Shown piece by piece: positions 15,486 to 21,934 of a DNA stretch of 22,673 bases; position 1 is the stretch's first letter; every line of letters starts with the position of its first letter. The stretch covers positions 1 to 22,673 of the forward strand of contig QHXL01000053.1 of the NCBI GenBank assembly GCA_003222935.1. Reading direction: 5' to 3'. The position numbers and the translations under genes were made by a program. Under the pieces are notes generated by a model. That model saw only the letters and a list, made by a program, of their open reading frames with translations. It was not told the DNA's origin and did not search any database. Source of the stretch: Acidobacteriota bacterium. Lineage in GTDB: Bacteria; Acidobacteriota; Blastocatellia; Pyrinomonadales; Pyrinomonadaceae.

Positions 15486-16001
15486 CTACATCAGTGCCAG
15501 CACATCACTCAATCGATTCACAACCTGTAACAATGAACGCGCGGCTGGATCAAATTGGTTTGCTGCTGCCTTCTGTTCAGCATCTGCCGCTCCAGCTGCA
15601 ACGCCAGCAAGCTTGATGTAGTACGGTTGAAGTTCCGGCGTTGCGCGAAAGTCGATCTCCAACTTATCCAGACCTTCCCGAAAACCCTGGATCCCTGTTC
15701 GGACTTGAGCTTTTGCCGCCTCGTTCCTCTGAGCCGCGTCCGGTGGCGCCTGGTTCCGTCTAATTGATTCATCAACGGAAGCAATGTTGCTGGCCGCTCC
15801 GCCAAGTAAATAGATAAATCTCGTAAGCAATTTAATCTGGTCGGCGACCCGGGTAGCTCCTGCGGTTTTCGCTGCCGCCACGCTCTGGGTGGCCGACGTC
15901 GTGGTCTTTGGTTTAGTTGTAGTGGATCTTTTTCTTGTCTGTGCCACTAAGGCGGTAGAGATCAATAAAACCGATAGTAGGGCTAGAGTAATGCGTTTCA
16001 A
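15486..16001 (-). CDS. Small exported protein of unknown function
   Basis: 171 residues on the minus strand. The start is TTG at 16001, with AGGAG centred 7 nt upstream (16008-16012 in plus coordinates), and gives a clear signal peptide (MKRITLALLSVLLISTALVAQ). A Thr/Lys-rich stretch follows (about 22-40, including TTTKPKTTTSATQ), then an Ala-rich, largely helical domain at about 45-171 (DQIKLLTRFIYLLGGAASNI; FREGLDKLEIDFRATPELQPYY; LLQVVNRLSDVLAL). No catalytic motif, lipobox or Cys is evident, and I do not recognise the family. It would be periplasmic. It is convergent with the VWFA-related gene and divergent from lipB. Confidence 0.75.
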   Translation of the reverse strand: MKRITLALLSVLLISTALVAQTRKRSTTTKPKTTTSATQSVAAAKTAGATRVADQIKLLTRFIYLLGGAASNIASVDESIRRNQAPPDAAQRNEAAKAQVRTGIQGFREGLDKLEIDFRATPELQPYYIKLAGVAAGAADAEQKAAANQFDPAARSLLQVVNRLSDVLALM

Positions 16002-16118
16002 GTTTGTTCTCCTGTTCGTCGCATTTGCTGTTTCAACTTAAAGCTGCGGGAGAGTCATTATAACAACGGAGACGGGTGGAGACGCAGAGAATACACAGGG
16101 TGTGGCTCCCTGGTGAAT

Positions 16119-16409
16119 TGTCCGATATGCTTTAGCTTGTCGTTGAGATTACTTTGTGAGTGCTCGTGGCTAAGCTCAACGACAAGTAGAAAGCTCTTGC
16201 AAAATTTGACTCCGAGCAGTGAATGAGCTTTATAGAATATTTTCAGGTTGGGAAGGTGGACCCTGTCCCCGCTGAGATTTACTAAAGAATCCACCGAGCT
16301 CAAGCGAGACGGCGGGGACAGGGTCCACCTTCCCAACCTGAAAATTGGCTAGTGTGTCCTTTGTAATTCAGAAGCTCACTTTTGCAAGATGCTCTAAAGC
16401 TATCGGACA
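16119..16409. repeat. Palindromic repeat family 1, copy E, interrupted
   Basis: The left arm 16119-16147 and the inner part of the right arm (CTCAACGACAAG, 16175-16186) are contiguous, and the loop shares 15 nt with copy D. The outer part of the right arm (AAGCTATCGGACA) appears only at 16397-16409, about 210 nt later. The intervening sequence carries another palindrome, so copy E seems to have been split by an insertion. AAAGCT occurs on both sides (16190-16195 and 16396-16401) and could be a target duplication. Confidence 0.7.
16239..16345. repeat. Element with perfect 33-bp inverted repeat, REP/MITE-like
   Basis: Arms 16239-16271 and 16313-16345 are exact inverted copies with a 41-nt loop. 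The arm core includes GGTGGACCCTGTCCCC, a sequence type I associate with REP-like elements mobilised by Y1/RAYT transposases, although no transposase is present here. Weaker inverted similarity extends outward (CTTGCAAAA at 16196-16204 against TTTTGCAAG near 16380-16388, and GAGCTT against AAGCTC), giving an overall unit of about 190-200 bp. Confidence 0.85.
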
Positions 16410-16425
16410 TCTGTTGACTGGTTGC

Positions 16426-17097
16426 ATGACAAAAGAAAGATCATTGCTGGTCCAACGACTCGGCCGAATCGACTACGAAACTGCCCTGCATGTGCAGAAA
16501 GAGACCGAAGCTCTAGTCAAGACCAGGCAACAACCCGACACACTCCTCCTGCTCGAGCACCCGCATACACTGACCATTGGCCGTCGCGGTGACAACTCTT
16601 CGGTGCTTCTAGCTGAAGACGAATTGAAGACTCGCGGTGTGACTGTGTTTGAAACTAATCGTGGCGGTAAAGTTACCTATCACGGCCTGGGCCAGCTCGT
16701 AGGTTATCCAATCATCAACCTCAGTCCGGATCGAGAAGATGTTCATCGTTATGTTCGCGATCTTGAAGAGGTTCTGATTCGTACGATGGCTGACTTCCGT
16801 ATCGACGCTTTTCGCATAGAAGGGTTGACTGGAGTTCATACCTCGCGCGGTAAAGTCGCTGCAATAGGAGTTCACATCGCCCGCTGGGTCACAACTCACG
16901 GCTTTGCCCTCAACGTCAATACCGATCTGAGTTACTTTGATTTCATCATTGCGTGCGAAGGTGAACCCGTTACGTCGATGGAAGAATTGTCAGGTGATGT
17001 AACTGACTTGAGTGCTGTTGAGGACCGTTTGATTCTAAATTTTGCAGATGTATTCCGGATGAGTACCATCCCGCTCTCTGTACAATCCGTTGCCTGA
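16426..17097 (+). CDS. lipB: Octanoyltransferase LipB
   Basis: 223 residues from ATG 16426. It transfers octanoate from acyl carrier protein to the lipoyl-domain lysine, the first step of de novo protein lipoylation. The conserved H86 lies in GGKVTYHGLGQLVGYPI, the catalytic K143 in RGKVAAIGVHI and the thioester Cys C177 in FDFIIACEGEP. The latter replaces the usual PCG with ACE but keeps the Cys. The frame is open back to 16345, but the 27 extra residues lie in the repeat element and do not resemble LipB. No convincing Shine-Dalgarno precedes the ATG. The downstream dehydratase starts 18 nt after the stop. LipA, its pathway partner, is 3.7 kb away rather than adjacent. Confidence 0.93.
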   Translation: MTKERSLLVQRLGRIDYETALHVQKETEALVKTRQQPDTLLLLEHPHTLTIGRRGDNSSVLLAEDELKTRGVTVFETNRGGKVTYHGLGQLVGYPIINLSPDREDVHRYVRDLEEVLIRTMADFRIDAFRIEGLTGVHTSRGKVAAIGVHIARWVTTHGFALNVNTDLSYFDFIIACEGEPVTSMEELSGDVTDLSAVEDRLILNFADVFRMSTIPLSVQSVA

Positions 17098-17115
17098 ATT
17101 GACTCCGATAAAAAC

Positions 17116-18069
17116 ATGCTGACTATCGAAATGATCAACGCGGCTCGCGACCGTATTCACGCGCGAATTCACCGTACACCGGTGGCTACTTCCAGGCTTT
17201 TCAATGAAATCGCCGGGAAACAAGTTTTCTTCAAGTGTGAAAATCTTCAACGCGCCGGCGCCTTTAAAATCCGCGGCGCTACGAACAAGATTGAATCACT
17301 AACTCCCGCTGAGAAGTCGCGCGGCATTGTCGCGTTCTCCTCCGGGAATCATGCACAAGCGGTCGCACTTGCCGGGAAGGAAGCCGGAATTCGAGTAGTA
17401 GTTGCGATGCCGGACGATGCGCCTAAAGCGAAGGTGGCCGCAACGCGCGATTACGGCGCCGAGATCATCTTCTACGACCGTCACAAGGAAGACCGCGAGA
17501 AGTTTGCCCTCGACGTCGCGGAGCGCGAGAAACTGGTTATGGTCCCACCGTATGACGATGAGTTGATTATGGCGGGCCAGGCAACGTGTGGAGTAGAACT
17601 ACTTGAGGAAGTTGGCGATCTCGATTGCATTCTGACGCCGTGCAGTGGTGGTGGACTGTTCGCCGGAGTTGCGACAGGTGCGACCCAGTTGAAGCCAGGC
17701 ATTCGTTTGTTTCCAGTCGAGCCGGAAACTGCCGACGATACGCGACAGTCGTTTCTTAAAGGCGAACGAGTGTCGATTCCTCCACCTCCGACCATTGCAG
17801 ACGGACTTCGGGTGCAAACTCCAGGGACGTTGACCTTTCCGATCATTCAAAAACTCGCTGACGATGTATTGACGGTTTCGGATGAAGAGATCATCGCGAC
17901 GATCCGTTTCATTCTTTTCAGGATGAAGATGTTGGTCGAACCTTCTGGGGCAGCGGCAGCGGCCGCAGTGATGTTTAAGAAGTTGCCCGCTGGTGTTGAG
18001 CGAGTTGGTGTGATCTTGTCCGGCGGGAATATTGACACTGAAGTCCTGGAACGAGTGATCACCGAGTAA
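17116..18069 (+). CDS. PLP-dependent threonine/serine dehydratase
   Basis: 317 residues, fold-type II PLP enzyme. The Schiff-base Lys is K51 in GAFKIRGATNK, the Asn loop is SSGNHAQAVALAG, the phosphate-binding glycine loop is PCSGGGLFAG, and the C-terminal LSGGNID closes the cofactor site. It deaminates threonine to 2-oxobutanoate (and serine to pyruvate). There is no C-terminal ACT regulatory domain, so it is of the short catabolic (TdcB-like) or serine-racemase-like type rather than isoleucine-inhibited IlvA. The start ATG 17116 is 18 nt from the lipB stop with no evident Shine-Dalgarno, so co-transcription and possibly coupling with lipB are likely. Racemase activity cannot be excluded by sequence. 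Confidence 0.9.
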   Translation: MLTIEMINAARDRIHARIHRTPVATSRLFNEIAGKQVFFKCENLQRAGAFKIRGATNKIESLTPAEKSRGIVAFSSGNHAQAVALAGKEAGIRVVVAMPDDAPKAKVAATRDYGAEIIFYDRHKEDREKFALDVAEREKLVMVPPYDDELIMAGQATCGVELLEEVGDLDCILTPCSGGGLFAGVATGATQLKPGIRLFPVEPETADDTRQSFLKGERVSIPPPPTIADGLRVQTPGTLTFPIIQKLADDVLTVSDEEIIATIRFILFRMKMLVEPSGAAAAAAVMFKKLPAGVERVGVILSGGNIDTEVLERVITE

Positions 18070-18486
18070 CTCTGTGCATTCTCCGTGTCTCAGCGTAGCA
18101 AGTTCTTAAGATCTTGTTTTCTGACAAGGTTTTTGTGATTGTGAGTTCTTTTTTAGAGCAACTTCCCCTCGGCTTTGCCGCTTGTTGTAAGGATGTGGCT
18201 ATGCCCTTCCGTACAGAGTTTCATTCGCTTCGGCTGCGCCGCTTTCAGTGCCTGGACATGACTCATCGCTCGGGTTTCATCCAAGTCGACCTCGAGGGCG
18301 CAGCCCAAATTTAGCGGCGACCGATTACGGAAGGGCACAGCCACATCCGCGAAGCCAACACAGGCGGCAAAGCCGTTCACGCTAGAACTCATTTTGGTTG
18401 CGGCTTTGCTGCGCTGCGTCTTGTGGTTCAACCGATCTCAGCATTAATAACCAAAGAGTCAAAGAGACACAGAGAATGCACAGAGA
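18070..18486. other. Non-coding block of nested inverted repeats
   Basis: 417 bp between convergent genes with no plausible coding sequence. It is built as two concentric inverted repeats: an outer pair (18070-18090 and 18467-18487) and an inner long imperfect palindrome (18170-18375). Confidence 0.7.
18170..18375. repeat. Inner 206-bp imperfect palindrome, family 3
   Basis: CGGCTTTGCCGC (18170-18181) pairs with GCGGCAAAGCCG (18364-18375). The 23-nt segment 18191-18213 pairs with 18326-18348 with one mismatch. A third matched pair, GGCTGCGCC near 18232 with GGCGCAGCC near 18297, lies further inside. The layout suggests a degenerate small mobile element or a large cruciform-capable repeat. 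Confidence 0.8.
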
Positions 18487-18870
18487 TCAAAACCACTCCC
18501 AATAATTCAGCACCTCACCCACGGCAAACGACGCGAGGTTGGCGATAACAATAACTGCGAAGTCTCTCCGGATCGTCTTATTGCCAGAAGGATCTTTTGA
18601 TCCAAACGCCATCCAGAACAACAAACACTCCATCACCGGCGCAAAGACTTCCGCGGCTAACAGGTAAACATTACGAGACGAGTTAACGAAGACGAGTGGC
18701 AGGACCAGTGTGACGATTGGATAGGTGCAGGCGGTAAGCCAAACACCCGCAAGCACCCTTCGACTAACCGCGTGTCGTCGCGAAAGCCCAACGACCAGCA
18801 CAGGCGTTTCAATAGCAATCGTAAGCAAATAGCCTACAGGAAAGAATCGCCAGAGTTCCGAGGGGGTCAT
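18487..18870 (-). CDS. Small polytopic membrane protein of unknown function
   Basis: 127 residues with four predicted membrane segments at about 9-28, 39-62, 67-90 and 102-121, joined by short loops. The first segment carries E21 in LLTIAIETPVLVVGLSRRH, the third has E74 and E81 and the fourth E118, so acidic residues lie within the membrane. I do not recognise a family. It is the last gene of a minus-strand operon, 65 nt after the 349-residue membrane protein, and a strong hairpin (18878-18901) occupies its ribosome-binding region. The Shine-Dalgarno is not evident. It probably works with the upstream membrane protein, on gene order only. Confidence 0.75.
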   Translation of the reverse strand: MTPSELWRFFPVGYLLTIAIETPVLVVGLSRRHAVSRRVLAGVWLTACTYPIVTLVLPLVFVNSSRNVYLLAAEVFAPVMECLLFWMAFGSKDPSGNKTIRRDFAVIVIANLASFAVGEVLNYWEWF

Positions 18871-18877
18871 AATTGTC

Positions 18878-18901
18878 GGGGCGGCACTCCGTGGCCGCCC
18901 C
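18878..18901 (-). promoter_or_regulatory. GC-rich hairpin before the 127-residue membrane protein
   Basis: A perfect 8-bp stem (18878-18885 with 18894-18901, all G or C) and an 8-nt loop, ending 7 nt before the ATG at 18870 in the direction of transcription. It could attenuate transcription between the two genes or hide the ribosome-binding site. It may also be a dispersed repeat. Confidence 0.5.
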
Positions 18902-18935
18902 TTGTCTCTTCAAGATATCTGCTTAGAAACTTCTA

Positions 18936-19985
18936 TCAAATCATCCGCAACAGGAACGGCGCTTCAGCCATCACATGAGCGATCGCCAGCGTAAAGTAGA
19001 TATCTCTTGTCGTTGCATAATCAACAGAGAAACCAGCCCAAAGAACGACCACTACTACAAGCCCCAGGCAAAGCAATAGAGCCATCGATTTGGGGAAACC
19101 CCTTGGATGACGAGCGATTGGGATCGACTTCGGATCCCAGATGGGTTTCGACTTTCGTTTCACTGTCGATCCAATCAGCGGCAGCGCAATTATCCAAACT
19201 CCGTAGTGCAGCATCTCGAGAAAAAGATGGATTGACACCAGCAAATGACTAGACACGTTTGGTAATAACTCTGCGCCTGAGTGTTGTGTGATGCGCCAGA
19301 ACAGCCCATTGGTCTCAGCCAGGGACGAAGTCTGCGTCAGTTGCCAGATCATCAGTAGGACCACAACCGGCACGATGGCCAGGCAACGTCGATAAGTTGC
19401 TACCCAGCTTGGCCGAGTCCGACGCAGGTGGCGATCGAGAAACCAGAAAGCGATGAGCGGGTGAATGTAGACCAGGGCCAAACTGAAAAAGTCCGGCGCC
19501 AGCCAGTTCAACCCACAGGCAGCAAGCGTCACCGGGACGGCCCAGGTCCAGTTGCTGCGCGGCTTTTGCTCGCCGCGCAGCAAAATAAGAACGCACAACC
19601 AGACAAGCAACAACGTGTTCCAACTCGCGATGACAATCGACCATCCTTCATTGGTCCAACTAGTAGCCCGGTAAACTACTGGCAGGGCAACGTAGCTAAT
19701 GGTGAGAATGCCCAGGCCCGTAAAAGCAGTGAGAAAGAAGTTGCGCGACTTGCCGAACCTGACTGGCAGACGCATGAGAAAGTAGCGCAACTCAAACCAG
19801 TTGTGCGGGCCTGCAAACAGAAACACTGTCACGATAGAGATCTGCAAAGGAAGCCAGCTGGCAAATGTCGCCGAGGCAAAAATGCAGACGACCAGCACTG
19901 CGCCGAATACGAGTGCGCGAGACTCGGGGCGAGTCATTGCGCTCGGTCCGGCCGAAGCTACTTCAATTTGCAGAGCGTCCTGCAC
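18936..19985 (-). CDS. Polytopic membrane protein with intramembrane histidines, unknown function
   Basis: 349 residues with about nine to ten hydrophobic segments (near 24-43, 46-60, 84-105, 114-136, 148-163, 166-183, 201-217, 244-272, 301-320 and 329-347). Histidines fall in or at the edges of segments: H61 (AGPHNWFELRYFL), H175 and H186 (IHPLIAFWFLDRH), H247, H253 and H260 (SIHLFLEMLHYGVW) and H337 (LAIAHVMAEAPF). That pattern can indicate haem, metal or quinone chemistry, but I cannot assign a family. The GTG start at 19985 is 3 nt after the preceding stop, with GGAGAAG just upstream inside the end of that gene. An alternative start is the ATG for residue 17 (MTRPESR). It is the middle gene of a three-gene operon. 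Confidence 0.8.
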   Translation of the reverse strand: MQDALQIEVASAGPSAMTRPESRALVFGAVLVVCIFASATFASWLPLQISIVTVFLFAGPHNWFELRYFLMRLPVRFGKSRNFFLTAFTGLGILTISYVALPVVYRATSWTNEGWSIVIASWNTLLLVWLCVLILLRGEQKPRSNWTWAVPVTLAACGLNWLAPDFFSLALVYIHPLIAFWFLDRHLRRTRPSWVATYRRCLAIVPVVVLLMIWQLTQTSSLAETNGLFWRITQHSGAELLPNVSSHLLVSIHLFLEMLHYGVWIIALPLIGSTVKRKSKPIWDPKSIPIARHPRGFPKSMALLLCLGLVVVVVLWAGFSVDYATTRDIYFTLAIAHVMAEAPFLLRMI

Positions 19986-19988
19986 GTT

Positions 19989-20588
19989 CTACTCTTCTTC
20001 TCCGTTTCCATTCTTTTTCTGAAGCGGGATTGTCAGCTTAACTCCGCCGTCCGGGATCTGATTGTCGGGAACGATCTCGATGATGACCTGCCCCCCGGTT
20101 GACCGTCCTTCAGCGAGGGCATTGGGCAAGTTTCTCCAGGAGTACGATGGTGGTGGGCCAGCATTTCCGCGAGTGATGATCGCGGCAGCGCCTATGGTAG
20201 CCACAGCAATTACCACGATTCCGACAGCTTTGTGTGTGCGGCCAAGACCCGAACCGGAGCGCGAGCGAGCCCACCAGACACCGGCGAACGATAACGAAGC
20301 AAATAGAAGTAGCCCCGCGATCGTGGTTCTTGTGGGACTGTTGGTAATGCTGGCAGCGAATGGCCGACTCGAGGGTGTCCCCTCCAACGCTGCACGCAAC
20401 TCGGCAAGGTCAGACTGCCGGATCTGAAGGCGTGCATTATTTGCCTTCGAGTCGGGAACAATCTGAAGGCTGGAATATATGCGCTTGTTTTCAGTCTGTG
20501 ATGGTTTTGGTCGCGGAACATCGGCGCGAGCCGAAAGTGCAACACCGAGGAGTACGACGAGAGAACTGATTGCAAATAGACGCTTCAT
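19989..20588 (-). CDS. Exported or membrane-anchored protein of unknown function
   Basis: 199 residues and first gene of the minus-strand operon. The ATG at 20588 has AAAGGAG about 6 nt upstream. A signal peptide covers about 1-22 (LVVLLGVALSARA). A periplasmic segment of about 65 residues follows (KRIYSSLQIVPDSKANNARLQI region), then two membrane segments at about 88-108 and 120-139. The C-terminal domain of about 55 residues ends in a beta-rich stretch (GGQVIIEIVPDNQI, VKLTIPL) and a charged tail (KKNGNGEEE). No family recognised. The 3-nt gap to the next gene implies tight coupling. It is divergent from lipA, with repeat copy F between them. Confidence 0.72.
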   Translation of the reverse strand: MKRLFAISSLVVLLGVALSARADVPRPKPSQTENKRIYSSLQIVPDSKANNARLQIRQSDLAELRAALEGTPSSRPFAASITNSPTRTTIAGLLLFASLSFAGVWWARSRSGSGLGRTHKAVGIVVIAVATIGAAAIITRGNAGPPPSYSWRNLPNALAEGRSTGGQVIIEIVPDNQIPDGGVKLTIPLQKKNGNGEEE

Positions 20589-20659
20589 GTTTTCGCTCCT
20601 TTAGCTTGAAGAGTGGCGGAAGCTTATACCTGCTGAATAACCCAGGCAATAGATATGAA

Positions 20660-20760
20660 TGTTCGATATGGTTTAGCTTGTCGATGCGCCATTGTCCAAG
20701 CGCTTCTGGGTACCGTAGTCAACTTCACAGAGTCAACGACAAACTGAAGTTTATCGGACA
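20660..20760. repeat. Palindromic repeat family 1, copy F
   Basis: Left arm 20660-20683 (GC-like subtype with one change, ATGGTTTAGC) and right arm 20737-20760 (AA/TT subtype). The loop of 53 nt is the longest of the six. It sits in the divergent promoter region of lipA and the minus-strand membrane operon, ending 60 nt before the lipA start. Confidence 0.85.
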
Positions 20761-20820
20761 TTTCTTGCTCGTTTCGCCAAAACCATGGGCGGCGTGTAGA
20801 ATCGTTTTCGAGGTAAAACA

Positions 20821-21756
20821 TTGGCCCGCGAACTTCCCGTAGTCACAAATAGTCAGAAAACACGTCAGCCCAAACCCGACTGGCTGCGCATCCGGTTGGG
20901 TGATCCAACAAACCAGAACAATGTCCTGCAATTAATCGAAGGCTTGAACCTTCACACTGTTTGCCAGGAGGCACGTTGCCCGAACATTTTTGAGTGCTGG
21001 TCGGATCGCACGGCCACCTTCATGCTTGCCGGCGATATCTGCACACGGCATTGCGGGTTTTGCGCCGTCGCCAAAGGACAACCTGGAAGTTTGGATGCTC
21101 AGGAGCCGCGCCACGTGGCCGAGGCCGTTAGGCATTTGAACCTGGCCCACGCTGTAATCACATCCGTCAATCGCGACGATCTACCCGACGGCGGCGCCGC
21201 TCATTGGGCCGACACGATCAGGGAAGTGCGCGCTCTGAACTCAGAATGTAAGGTCGAAGTGCTCATTCCGGATTTCAATGGTGATGAGGCTGCTCTCAAC
21301 ACAGTGCTCGACGCTCAACCTGACGTTTTGAATCACAACACAGAGACGATTGCTCGTTTGTATCGACGCGTTAGACCAGACGCCGTCTATCAGCAATCAA
21401 TGACCTTGCTTCAAAGGGCTGCTGCTCGTCGAGATCGTGAAGCGCGCGGGATGTTAACGAAGAGCGGGATAATGGTCGGGCTGGGTGAAACCTTTGATGA
21501 AGTTGTGGAGTTGATGAAAGACTTGCGTGCCGCGTCGTGCGACATCATGACGATTGGCCAGTATCTGCAGCCCCACGCGCGGCGTTTGCCTGTTGAGCGT
21601 TACGTTACTCCAGATGAATTTGCCAGGTGGCGGGAGATTGGAATGTCGATGGGCTTTCATCACGTTGAGTCGAGCCCGTTGACGAGGTCGTCGTATCACG
21701 CACGTGAGCAGGCAAGTGAGAAGAGTGAGCTGGTTAGTGGGTGGCCGGTGCAGTAG
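20821..21756 (+). CDS. lipA: Lipoyl synthase LipA
   Basis: 311 residues, typical length. It is a radical-SAM enzyme that inserts sulfur at C6 and C8 of the octanoyl group on the E2 lipoyl domain. The auxiliary [4Fe-4S] cluster that is sacrificed as sulfur donor is bound by C48, C53 and C59 (CQEARCPNIFEC). The radical-SAM cluster is bound by C74, C78 and C81 (CTRHCGFC). The C-terminal RSSYHA supplies the Ser ligand to the auxiliary cluster. TTG 20821 is the start, with GAGGT at 20810-20814, 6 nt away. The last five codons and the stop lie inside an inverted repeat (21744-21823), so the GWPVQ tail is probably repeat-derived. Confidence 0.96.
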   Translation: MARELPVVTNSQKTRQPKPDWLRIRLGDPTNQNNVLQLIEGLNLHTVCQEARCPNIFECWSDRTATFMLAGDICTRHCGFCAVAKGQPGSLDAQEPRHVAEAVRHLNLAHAVITSVNRDDLPDGGAAHWADTIREVRALNSECKVEVLIPDFNGDEAALNTVLDAQPDVLNHNTETIARLYRRVRPDAVYQQSMTLLQRAAARRDREARGMLTKSGIMVGLGETFDEVVELMKDLRAASCDIMTIGQYLQPHARRLPVERYVTPDEFARWREIGMSMGFHHVESSPLTRSSYHAREQASEKSELVSGWPVQ

Positions 21757-21823
21757 CCCGACTGTCAAGGAGGGCTCCGTTTGGCCCATAGTCTCGCTGG
21801 CTATGGCGGGCTACTGCACCGGC
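21744..21823. repeat. Inverted repeat overlapping the lipA stop codon, family 4
   Basis: A perfect 17-bp inverted repeat (21744-21760 with 21807-21823). A smaller hairpin inside pairs CCATAG (21785-21790) with CTATGG (21801-21806). The left arm contains the lipA stop (TAG 21754-21756). It could act as a terminator, but no T-run follows closely. Confidence 0.8.
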
Positions 21824-21934
21824 GATCTATTTAGCACGTGGTCTTCAACAGGCTATTGCTGAGGATTCCACCTCGCACTTCTGTGGCAGGATCTGTCTTC
21901 ACAATCTGCCAACTAGTCTATTAATCTCCATGCA

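Larger units (their letters stand above)
16002..16425. other. Divergent intergenic region with nested repeats upstream of lipB
   Basis: 424 bp between the minus-strand exported protein and lipB. It contains a short AGACGCAGAGAATACACAGG-type repeat at 16080-16100, repeat copy E split into two parts (16119-16186 and 16396-16409), and between these an element with a perfect 33-bp inverted repeat. No gene was found. Open frame sequence running into lipB from 16345 is repeat-derived. Confidence 0.65.
18070..18487. repeat. Outer inverted repeat, CTCTGTGCATTCTC type
   Basis: 18070-18090 and 18467-18487 are inverted copies with one mismatch in 21 positions. A third, diverged direct copy is at 16080-16100. 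The right-hand copy overlaps the 3' end of the minus-strand gene ending at 18487. This AC-rich CACAGAG-type repeat is of a kind seen in many bacterial genomes. Confidence 0.7.

Noticed and set aside
16345..16425. N-terminal extension of LipB from a TTG at 16345
   Set aside because: The extra 27 residues are encoded by the inverted-repeat element and the broken copy E, do not resemble LipB, and the ATG at 16426 gives the normal family length.
18070..18487. Degenerate insertion sequence with transposase remnant
   Set aside because: No open frame with transposase-like residues can be read on either strand within the inverted repeats; only a non-coding palindrome is supported.
19428..20102. 224-codon open frame on the plus strand
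   Set aside because: It is antisense to two minus-strand genes with signal peptide or membrane segments, Shine-Dalgarno sequences and tight coupling. Its product is low-complexity and polar with no recognisable domain.
2932..20760. CRISPR array as an explanation for the repeated sequences
   Set aside because: The repeats are inverted pairs scattered over 18 kb, not regularly spaced direct repeats, and no cas genes are present.
20660..20760. Riboswitch or lipoate-regulator operator upstream of lipA
   Set aside because: The same element occurs after thiolase and VWFA-related genes and inside an operon, so a lipA-specific aptamer or operator is unlikely.
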